Positions 44,863-56,367 of a stretch of 64,000 nt of DNA are shown here, one piece after another (the first letter of the stretch is position 1; each line of letters starts with the position of its first letter). This DNA is from Adiantum capillus-veneris (Eukaryota > Streptophyta > Polypodiopsida > Polypodiales > Pteridaceae). A program made the position numbers and the translations under genes. The notes beneath the pieces were generated by a model. It saw nothing but the letters and a program-made list of their open reading frames with translations, made no database searches and was not told the origin of the DNA. The DNA lies in the NCBI GenBank assembly GCA_014529385.2, contig CM043970.1, forward strand, positions 46,957,779 to 47,021,778, in the 5' to 3' direction.

Positions 44863-45529
44863 TACTACTAGTCCTAGCTTCGTCGTCCTCCGACACTCTA
44901 GTTCTTTTTGGAACTTGCTCGTGTCCTTTTAGGTGCCAATTTCTTATCTGTGGATAATCAGCTAGAGTTTTTTCTCTCTAGAAAGTTTTGAGTAGAGTTC
45001 TCTCTAGGTGAGACCGTGAGAAGAAAATGGTTAGGATTCCAAGTCTGAGTGAAATTGTGAAGCAAGGGTTCCTATTTATAGGTTTTTACGCACTCACATG
45101 CTGGAAATGGTAGTACCTTGCATCCCAAGGCATTCCTTTAGCTCCCCTAGCACCCCTTGCTGATTTTCTTGTCCCCGGCAGGTCAATGATGGCCCCTCCC
45201 AGCACCTGCCAACGTTAAAAATCAAATTTGCTATATTTTGATCTATTTTTTGCTTAATTGGTAAATATCTATAAAATATCTAGGAGGCCTTTAGTAAAGT
45301 CTATGCTTAAATGATTAGTGCAACCATTCAATTTTTCTTAATAATGTAATTTACATTGAATCTTTTGGAAGGGCTAGCTGGGTCAATTTTTGTCTAAGTT
45401 TACTTCTGAAAATTTCTAGCCCAGGGTTTGATGTGCTTAAGATTCCAAAAATACCATTTTCTATTGCTTTTGAGATAGAGTTTCTCCTAAAGCTTTGAGT
45501 TGATTCTTGACAGCTAGTGGAGACCTTAC
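44863..45529. other. Unassigned sequence, possibly an LTR remnant
   Basis: No coding similarity. TATTTATAGG at about 45075 could be a TATA-type box, and the surrounding C-rich then AT-rich layout resembles an LTR, but no partner is in the window. Confidence 0.35.
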
Positions 45530-46035
45530 ACACTCACACATATGTGCATTACAAATCAAGCCTCCCTCTCAAGGGAAAGCAATGGATAAGCCTACACCAA
45601 CAACTGTTGACCATGGAATGAAAATCCAAAGAAGAGACAAGCTTCAAGCATGCGTGTCATTTTCTCCATCTTCACTACTATGCTAATGTATGCTCTAAGA
45701 GTGATGATATTTGAGGAGAATACTTCTTCCTTTTCTATTGCATCTTCTTTCTCTTCATTTTCCTCAGACCTTGCCAGGTCTCTCAACCATTGAAGTTGTT
45801 TGAGGTCTTGGGGTTGAAGCCGACGATGAGTTCTTGTTTATAGCAAGTAAGTTAATTGTTGTTTTTGGCATAATATTGGTGCATAAAACTTTCCATCTTC
45901 ATGGAATCAAGAACCTCTTACGGGACACAAAGATTTTATTGTACCAAGTCTCTCTTTAAAGGAGAATATATAATACAAAAGCATTTGAAGGGGGGACCAT
46001 CCCCAAGTAGATCTAGTCCTCAACTGTTGTCAATT
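45530..46035 (+). repeat. Chromovirus-family LTR fragment
   Basis: The right part matches the 3' third of the young LTR (29.07-29.23 kb): GGGACACAAAGATTTTATTG, AAGTCTCTCTTTAAAGGAGA-like words, GAAGGGGGGACC, then TCCTCAACTGTTGTCAAT. It is closer to the old minus-strand LTR at 47.9-49.9 kb (shared CAAGCCTCCCTCTCAAGGGA). It breaks off within the LTR at about 46035. Confidence 0.8.
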
Positions 46036-46490
46036 TCTTGATCCTTGTGGTGATTTCCTTGGAGTTGTTTTACTCCAAGAAGGGCATGCCATAGCATACA
46101 GAGTTGAAGACTCAACTCTCATGAGCATGTACTGAGCATATATGAAAAGGAACTCTAGCTGTTCCACATGCCCTAGAATCATGGAAGCACTATCTTCTAG
46201 GGACTTCATTCGTCCTACAAAGGGATCACCAAATCCTAAAGTAATTCATGATGCAAACCAAGCTCTTCAACAAACAAATAAGGTGGATTTTTTTTTTGCA
46301 ATTTAATTTTCACATTGATCACAATCAAGTGGCCAATCCACTCTCATGCCACCCAAGAGAAAATGCAGTATCTATGATAGATGAATATGCTACTAATCCC
46401 AATTTCAAAGATATAACTTCAGCAGCTGCATTAGGGAAGAAAGAAGAATCATCACCTTGCAAGGATGGACACCCAAGTGTCCTGAGACAC
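46036..46490 (+). pseudogene. Chromovirus RNase H fragment fused to the LTR fragment
   Basis: Directly after the LTR piece the translation reads CGDFLGVVLLQEGHAIAYRV in pieces, then TKLFNKQIRW, FHIDHNQVANPLSCHPREN and SMIDEYATNPNFKDITSAAA. Each aligns to the RNase H end of the young pol (33.0-33.4 kb). The primer-binding site, gag, protease and reverse transcriptase are missing, so one deletion joined LTR to RNase H. Frames are broken and it ends near 46490. Confidence 0.85.
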
Positions 46491-47897
46491 TAAAGTGTCT
46501 TGTTTTCCTACCAAGGTTTGGCAATTTATTTGTCAACCTAGAAAGAAGCTTTCTACACCTTGCTTCTACCATAGGTTGATTATGAGGAAAAGAAAACACT
46601 TGATTTTTCTTAGTGTCAAAATACAAGCCATCTGGAGATAATTATGGTAGTTTCTTAACTCGTAAATTTTAGTAAAATTTCAAGATGCTTTGCAAAAACA
46701 ACATAAAAATTCTTATATATATTTTTGAAGAGATGGGTTTTGTTATGTTTGTGAAAGCCAAGGGTTAGTACTTAGTGTTACAAAACAATGGAACGACCTT
46801 CAAAGACTAGCTTCCAAGTCACATGGAATTTATAGACATACTTTCATACTTGCGCACGTGCGGAACAAGAGAATAATTTTGGTCTTCCAAAGGTTCCATC
46901 ATGAAATTGGGGCTCGTCTAGTGCAGTTTCAGAACTACAAATGACTTTATATATTGAAACCAAGAAACTATGTATTTTTTTGGCTCCCTAACTCGGCATT
47001 TGTTGCTTGAACTAGACCATGAATTTTTTATTGTGCAAATAAAATTTAAAATGTTGAGTCCTCCATAATAGCATTGAAACCAAGGTTTTAGGTGCCCTAG
47101 TTGTATGTGTACCACGTAATCTGATAAATTTAGTTGATCTACATGGAAAGTTTGATCTCTATTGAGTTTTTGAATGCTTACCTCTCAAGAATTAAATTAT
47201 CAAAGATTTCTCCTGGGTAGTTTCAAATATTTGACATGATTCAGAGCCCATCTACTTGCCACCTTGAGTCCTCAATGTAAAGAGTAAGCAATGCACCACT
47301 TTGTAAAGTGGGGTTCCCTATGGCTTGTTGTAACCTAGTGACAATATAGTTCACAAGCGTAAGGGCATTATTAGTAGCACCTTCACATGTAAAATCAAAG
47401 TCATCAATATTTATTCTTCTCTCTTTATTCTTCTCTCTGTATTGAGCGTGACTATAGAAACTTTGATGATAGGTCCGCAGAATGGCGAAAATGCAACTTT
47501 TTTGTACCTAGTTTTTTTGCCCAAAAAAAAATAAGTGGGGAAAAAGCAACCATATGTTTTGGTCACCAACCCATTGAAGTTAACAGGGCATTTTATCTCA
47601 GGTCCTACAAAAATCCCCACTCTTATTTATATACAATCAACCATAAGAAATTGTTGTTTTGGGCAAAATGCACTGGTCCATCAACTTTCGAGGCTTGTAG
47701 TGACCAAGGGATGAGAAAAATTACAAGTTTCTCATTTTTTCCATATGTAGTAGTTATTGAACTATAAGCTCATGAAAGGATTTTTCAAAATGAGTGGATC
47801 TACTATGGTTTTCGAAATTTTTCCCAAAACCCTGAAAAGGACACTTTTATGTCCTGTTAGGTTACCATTCTAGTGTAGCAAGAAAAGGGAAACCAAT
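46491..47897. other. Unassigned sequence, in part interior of the old minus-strand element
   Basis: The last 30 bases or so before 47898, read on the minus strand, match the leader that follows the primer-binding site in the young element. The rest shows no gag or pol similarity I can detect. Confidence 0.4.
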
Positions 47898-47910
47898 GGC
47901 TCTGATACAA
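47898..47910 (-). promoter_or_regulatory. Old primer-binding site (tRNA-iMet)
   Basis: The minus strand reads TTGTATCAGAGCC directly after the old LTR end (GTTACC). It is one base different from the canonical TTGGTATCAGAGC. Its presence means this LTR acted as a 5' LTR. Confidence 0.8.
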
Positions 47911-47912
47911 AG

Positions 47913-49954
<2,042 letters not shown>

Positions 49955-50319
49955 TTACCTCTCTCTTGAAATCATAGTCTTCCTTGAGGTAGACAAGGTC
50001 TAGAGCCTAGTTATTAGTCCATGGTTTCCTAGGGGTAAAGGATCCCTTTTTACCCACCGTCATTTTAGAATGGGTGACTAAACCATTTGGTGCTTGAGAA
50101 ATTCAATTGCCGCAAGCATGTCTTCTCGTTTGTCCATGTCTGACTTCCAAAGTTGAGTGCCAAGATCTACTTGGTGTTTTGGAGACATCGTCGCCAGAAA
50201 CATGATTCTAAGCATGCATACTTCTTAAATTTGAGCACAATAAAAGAAAGAGATAAGTATTATAAGATAAAAACAATGTTTATTTAAAAGGGCATTTACA
50301 TTTTCTTACTCTATTGTAG

Positions 50320-51530
50320 CATTGTAAGCGTTGATAAGCTTCATATTATCCTTAAGCTATGTTCCTTGAATCCATCTAGCATCTTCAAAAGATAATTCTT
50401 GAATTTAAAAGATATGGTTGGATAATATTACTATGTCTTAGCACCTTGTCTTCATGTTGAAGGAAGGATTCGGGTTGGAATAACTCTTCTTAATCCTTGA
50501 TCTCATGAGGGTCCTCAGTTAACGGTTCTCTTGGTGGCTCTCCTTTGCAAGGCTTAAGTAGGCTCACATGAAAAGCATTGTGTATGAGCTAGTGATTGAG
50601 AAACTTTAATTGATAGCCCATCTTGTTGATTGTCTTTGGAATTTCAAAATCCCATAGTTTTCCTTAGACAAGCCTTGTGGAACTTGTGCAAGACCCAATT
50701 ATTTTCCTTAAAGGCTAAGGCTCTTTTGTGCTTGTTAGCGTCAGCCTTTTGTCTTTGTTGTGAGATGAATATAGCCTCTTTAATCTTTCATAAATATTTT
50801 TGTAAATCTTGGCTATACTCATCGACAACAAATATCTTTCCATGTACATTAGAGACGTTTAGATCTTCCCTCTAAGACCACGAAAGGTTCCTTTCTTGTA
50901 GAAGTATGTACAATGCTATTGTGCATACTCTAGAAGGGGTAAGTACTTCTCCCATTGTGATCCTTGATCTACTTTTGTAACATATATTTTTATTATATCT
51001 AGAATTGTAAGGATAGCTTTCACGTTGTATCTAGATTCTCAAAGAGACCCTTCCAAAAATTACTGGTCATTCTAGGATCTCTATTCGACACAATGGATGT
51101 TGGAAAGCCATGGTACTTGAAAATTTGAGATATGAAGAGGGTTGCCATTTGATGTGCCTTAATAGTCCTTTTGACATGTATAAAGTGTGCATGTTTGCTA
51201 AACCTGTCGACTATTGTCCATACTCCTGGATTCCCATGGATGGAATTGGAAAATCCATGGATATGCTCTCCCATGGTGAATAAAAATTTGGAAATGACTG
51301 GAGTAATTCAGGTTGTTTCCCTCTACCATAATTTGTCTTTTGGCATACAACGCATTTTGAAACATACTCTTGTATGTCTACATTCATGATAGGCCAATAG
51401 AATTTTGTCTCTACTCCTCAAAGAGTAGGTTGAACCCCTCTATGCCCCATATCACAAGGAGCATGGGATTCACACATTACTTTCTCACGGACTAGTGTTA
51501 AATAACAATTCCTCAACGCCACATTACTCT
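50320..51530 (-). pseudogene. Integrase and chromodomain end of the old chromovirus (copy B)
   Basis: This is the same arrangement as copy A. An 84-codon minus frame (51020-51274) reads IWTIVDRFSKHAHF, FISQIFKYHGFP and SIVSNRDPRMTSN; the zinc-finger region is near 51300-51480 and the C-terminal LLKPCKGEPPREP-like region near 50550. Like copy A it has SNR where the young element has SDR, so the catalytic Asp was lost before the duplication. A different change (N to D in the next residue pair) separates the copies. Confidence 0.85.
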
Positions 51531-54500
51531 CTCTTGTTTTCCAACTATGGCTACTTCTCTCTCACGAGTACAATCATATTTTTCTAATAAGTTAACATAA
51601 TTATTAACGGGATAAAAATATGTATTTCCATATGATTTTCCACCAAGGATTCCACCGGCATATACTCTAGAAGTGGTTATAGGAAGCAAGTTCGTAAGTT
51701 AACCACCCTACTGAATGATTTATTTTGAGTTGCTACGGTATCTAAATTTTTCACCATGGGCCTCTCCCATCTTGTTTAGTAAATAAAAATTACGCTAGTA
51801 TATGCATACACGTAGATTACAGTGGAGTGAATGTGATTATTCTTAAGAATAAGTACCCACTCTATTAAGTGTGGATTAGTCATGATGTATGTATTTCTCA
51901 TCATGTACATTGATAAGCATTAGTCAAGTGGAAAGACAAACCTGAAGAAGTTTTCACTTGGGAAAATATTACTACTCTTAAGAAGAGATTTCCCACTTTT
52001 GTTTTTGAGGAGAAAAATGCATCTCCAAGGGGGAATTAATGTTAGGACAAGGGCCAATCTAAAGGAAACTTGAGGGTGCCTATATAAAGGACATTTGTTA
52101 GGCAGAGAGTTAATGTTCATGCTCCCTCTCGTCTCAAAGATCATGTGATAGATACAAGGTGGGAGAAACTTGAAACGGTTGAGAAACTAGTGAAAGGAGT
52201 CAAGAGGAATCTACACTTTGAAGGATTATCCCATGATGGGATTTGGGAGGATAAGAATGACAATAATTCATGTTAATGGCATACTTATTGACACTTAAAC
52301 ACAATATAATTACACCATGGAATTGGAGTAGAGTATAGACACAAAATGCTTATTTGATTTCTTAGAAAATGACTACAAGAAGGATGGTTATATAGAGGTA
52401 GTCAAGGCATCTCAGTTTGCGTTATTTATGACATCACATACAGGCCCAAATAATCCCAAGCCACTTTCAAAACTCATGGGTGAACTTTGAAGGCACTTTA
52501 AGAGGCTCTTAAATACCTCTAGTTGTACGCACATGACCTAGAAACTCCCCCCATCAGGCCATGTATCCCTAGGGCATCATTTTCAATTCTATCACATACT
52601 TTTTGCTCCCTAGACTGCCTAGTAGAAAAGAGGTACACCATATGGATGAAAATAATCATGCTCCTAAGGAGAGGTTCACAAAGATGGTCACGATCATATG
52701 ATGAAGCCCTTCCAACATCTTGTTTGAGAGTAAACCGCTATTTTACAAGTGTCCATACTTTCTTGAATATGGACATACTTGGAGGAGATACTAGGAAATT
52801 TGGAGCACCATGTTATATGATTTGAGATCCAAAACCAAGTTCCATGCATGCGCATATAATCCTATGGATTTTTAAGGATGACATAGACCATGCAACTAAT
52901 GACATAACATTGTACGTCCTCAAATCATAGTAGAATGAACCACACTTTTCAGAGGACATGCAATACCTTGTGTGGCAAAGAAAATCCACAGATGCAGGAC
53001 GCTTGTAGATTTGCTAAAAGGCATTCATCTTGCAAATATGCATTTCCATTTAGCATGCAAACACATCTAGAATTGGTACTCGACCCGTGCTCATTGAGGT
53101 GGTTGTACTACTGTCTTGTCTATACAAGCATCACAACATAGCTCTATATCATCCAACCGTTTTGTTTCTTTAGAAAGAACACATGAATATCTAGTGGGTG
53201 AGTAACTCATCTATATCTATTTGCCTTAAAGTATGTGGTGAACAATAGGTATATTCAACTTCTTAGTTAGGGTTGCATACAAGCTTGTCCCATGTTGCAT
53301 GGACAAGATAAAACTTTGTGTGATTGCAACATCAATAGTGTCCAAGAAAGTATCATCAACAAAGGCAACATTAAATTGCTTGAATATTCTAGTGATCTTG
53401 AGATGTGAAGCCATCTAATACATTGATTCTTCTCCACCTTTCCTTAGGTAGAGATCGGTCTTACTTAGCCAAACTATTTTGATGGACCCAATTGACTTAT
53501 ATTGTGTAGCGCCACAACAACTAGTGAAATGCACATTTTGAAATTATCATAAATGGTTCAAGTTTCTCATGGAAAAATCAAAGGGAAAACATGCTACCTT
53601 GCATGATGCTTCAAAAAATGCGGCCATTGAAAAACATTAGATTGTGCACTTCACAAAATACCATTGTATGAATCAAACTCAGGCTTTCTTCTTTGACTTG
53701 ATGCTATAAAACCTAATATTAAAAACAAAATCCAAGATAATGTCTGTACACAATTCAGCCACATCATACTTTGTAGTGTGAGTTATGAAAATTGATTACC
53801 AATGAGGATGACAACAAGATGTACATTATTGAGTACACACACAAGAACATGCTTTTGATCAAACATACATATCACATCATGAACTTGGTCCGATACATGC
53901 TAGCACTAAATTTGAAGGGTATGCATGCTGTTCGACATCGAGAAAGGAAGATAGTAAACTCTACTCAAGGGGTTCACCGTTCAGTACCCCCTATAAAACG
54001 TGCATCAACATGGATGATGAATAATTAAAATGACTCCTTATTTTATTTTTTTACCAAAATTGAATATAAAAACCCCTTATTTTAATGTATCTCTATTAAA
54101 TAGTCTAAATTTTTTACATTTTAAATCCCCTCCTTTCAAACTCACCCCCTGATAAATTCTATAAATTTCTTAGAAGTCTTTTGTGATCAAGAATGCCATC
54201 CTCACTACATATCAACATAAGGTATTAGACATGGTATTCACCAAAAAAATGACCTACACATCATCACTAGTGTCCTAGGGAGTGGAAAAAACTTTTTAAT
54301 AAAATATTCATAATGAGCTATATAAATGAAAACAAAACAATCATTCTCTTTGCATTGCCTAAAGTAGCTGCAAAAAGAATAAGCATATTCATCACATCTA
54401 ATCATCAACACTAGCGAGAATCTCAAATAATCAAATAATTTCATCTATTGGATGAATATCTCATCTAATAGATGAGAGATTCATTGGAGTCATGTGATTT

Positions 54501-54554
54501 GATATTTTCATAATTCATGATATATTAATGCTCACAAGCACAATATTTGACATT
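51531..54554. other. Unrecognised part of duplicated block B
   Basis: Counterpart of 12441-15520 with no recognised domain. The plus frame 53792-54028 (78 codons) is longer here than in copy A because of stop differences, but contains nothing I can place. It is A/T rich near the right end. Confidence 0.5.
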
Positions 54555-54567
54555 CACTACAAGAGGT
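54555..54567 (+). repeat. Left terminal inverted repeat of the CACTA element
   Basis: CACTACAAGAGGT directly follows ATT (54552-54554). ATT is the expected 3 bp target; copy A keeps it unoccupied at 15518-15520. Confidence 0.9.
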
Positions 54568-54615
54568 ACTTAATAGTAGCAACGCTCCGAGTGCGACCCT
54601 CAAATGTGAAAAACC

Positions 54616-54677
54616 ACGGCGTCGCTATGGGCATCGCTAAAGTACAAGTAACTTAGTGACGCTCATAGCGACGCCGT
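54616..54677. repeat. Subterminal inverted repeat of the CACTA element
   Basis: The left arm 54616-54642 (ACGGCGTCGCTATGGGCATC...) and right arm 54652-54677 are inverse with about three mismatches, around the 9 base loop TACAAGTAA. CACTA elements carry short subterminal repeats bound by the TNPA-type protein; ACGGCGTCGCTATG is the likely unit here. Confidence 0.75.
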
Positions 54678-54759
54678 CAGGGGTAAAAAAAATAACAAAG
54701 AGCGTCCGAAAACTCAGATCTCAGATCTGGGTTTTCGGTGCGCGCTCAAGCAAGCAAGG

Positions 54760-55181
54760 TAACGCGCTCTCCCTCTCCTTCTCTTTCTTCTCCACACACA
54801 CGAGGAGACGAAGGAGAGCCAGGTATGCTCCTTCCCTCTCCTCACTCTCATGTTCCCTTCCCCTTTTTCTCTCTCCCTCTCTCTCTCTCTCACACACACA
54901 CAAACACACACACACATTGTGTTTTTGTGTGTGTGTGAGAGAGAGAGAACACAAGCATAAACAAAAAACGCACACACATATTCATAAACAAAGAATGCAC
55001 ACACACATTGAGAGAGGAAAAGAGAGAGAGAGCATGCATAAACCAAAAACGCACACACACATGCATAAACAAAGAATGCACACACACATTGAGAGAGGAA
55101 AAGAGAGAGAGAGAGCATGCCTAAACCAAAAACGCACACACACATGCATAAACAAAGAATGCACACACAGATTGAGAGAGG

Positions 55182-55224
<43 letters not shown>

Positions 55225-55258
55225 AGAAGAAGAAGAAGAAGAAGAAGAAGAAGAGAGT
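54760..55258. repeat. Low-complexity region: CT, CA, 81 bp minisatellite, GA and GAA runs
   Basis: Three copies of a unit of about 81-83 bp (TTGAGAGAGGAAAAGAGAGA, then CATAAACCAAAAACGCACAC and CATAAACAAAGAATGCACAC) end near 55007, 55088 and 55171. They are followed by (GA)n to 55220 and (GAA)n at 55222-55254. The long open frame across this region encodes only repeat peptides. Confidence 0.9.
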
Positions 55259-55269
55259 CTTAACATCGT

Positions 55270-55430
55270 AGGAAACTATCCCAAGAGACCTTAAAGATCC
55301 TAGTCGACAGGAGTTGAACTCAAGACCTGTTATTCATGAGGAAAATGGCATAACCAATCTATCACACTTCGGTGATAGAAAAGTTATACCATTTTTCTCC
55401 TTTTTTTATTGGCATGCACACACACACACA
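55270..55430 (-). mobile_element. tRNA-derived SINE-like unit 1
   Basis: On the minus strand an A-box-like TGATAGATTGG (55354-55364) is followed, at tRNA-like spacing, by a B-box AGTTCAACTCC (55310-55320). Between them lies an anticodon-arm-like stretch with CTCATGA. Downstream the unit runs through CTTTAAGGTCTCTTGGGATA into a TCTTCTTC-rich tail. A and B boxes together form a type 2 RNA polymerase III promoter. No full tRNA cloverleaf closes, so it is not a tRNA gene. Confidence 0.5.
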
Positions 55431-55444
55431 CACACACACACACC

Positions 55445-55640
55445 TGAGAAGAAGAGAGTTTAATTTAACGCCGTAGGAAACTAATTAAAAAGACCTAAAG
55501 ATTTAGCCAAGGAGGAGTTGAACTCAAGACCTGTTATTCAAGAGGGAAATGGAATAACCAATCTACTACACTTGGGTGATAGAAAGGTTATACCATTTTT
55601 CTCTTTTTATTGGCACACACACACCCACACACACACACAC
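55445..55640 (-). mobile_element. tRNA-derived SINE-like unit 2
   Basis: This is a tandem relative of unit 1 (period about 200 bp) separated by (CA)n. Here the A box TAGTAGATTGG (55558-55568) fits the consensus TRGYNNANNGG fully, and the B box is again AGTTCAACTCC (55514-55524). The start of a third unit (55643-55690) is visible before T/A-rich repeats take over. Confidence 0.5.
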
Positions 55641-55690
55641 AAGAAGAAGAGAGTTTTAACATCATAGGAAACTATCCCAAAAGACGTTAA

Positions 55691-56040
55691 AGATTAGGTT
55701 AGATGTAGACTTACGTTAAATTAGATTTAGGTTTATTCAAGTTAAACTAGATTAGATTTAGGTTAATTTTTAGTTAGATTTACGTTTGATTAGATTTAGG
55801 TTTATTTACGTTAGATTTAAATTAGGTTTATTTTATTTATGAGAGAGGTAAGGGGAGAAAACAAAGAGAGCAAGAGATTATGTTAAAATTTAAATTAGAT
55901 TACATTTAGATTTTTTTTTATGTTGAGTTTAAGATTAGGTTAGATTTAGATTTACTTAGATTAGATTTAGGTTTATTTAGGTTAGATTAGATTAGATTTA
56001 GGTTTCTTTTGGGTTAGATTTACGTTAGATTAGATTTAGT
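55691..56040. repeat. Degenerate GATTTAGGTTTA repeats
   Basis: Words such as AGATTAGATTTAGGTTTATT recur about ten times with variable spacing. They resemble but do not match the plant telomere unit TTTAGGG. Confidence 0.7.
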
Positions 56041-56217
56041 CCACTACATGCAATATTATGTAGATGTGGGTGTGTAGATATCTTGTACCCATAAATATAG
56101 GCATTGACCAATAAAGACGAGATTATAACCCAGTGGTTCTGATCTCCATGCACCTCTAGACCGAGGTGTGCGGGGATTGGACATGACTAGAGAATTTGAG
56201 GTAGTTTACAGTGTGAA

Positions 56218-56220
<3 letters not shown>

Positions 56221-56307
<87 letters not shown>
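56221..56307. repeat. (GA)n microsatellite upstream of the transposase
   Basis: About 43 GA units lie 60 bp before the first transposase codon. Confidence 0.95.
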
Positions 56308-56308
<1 letters not shown>

Positions 56309-56367
56309 GAACAATGCCAATAGAAGATTAAATTTGTTGTCCAGGTTATAAGATTTTTACCCTCATT

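Noticed and set aside
55290-55385. Functional tRNA gene on the minus strand
   Set aside because: A and B boxes are present, but the acceptor and D stems do not pair and the unit is repeated with a long tail, which fits a SINE better.
55691-56040. Possible interstitial telomere repeats (TTTAGG words)
   Set aside because: The plant unit TTTAGGG does not occur in tandem; the words are TTTAGGTT with irregular spacing.
56100-56180. Another tRNA-like promoter near AACCCAGTGGTTCTGATC
   Set aside because: An A-box-like word is present, but no B box GGTTCRANNCC follows at the right distance.
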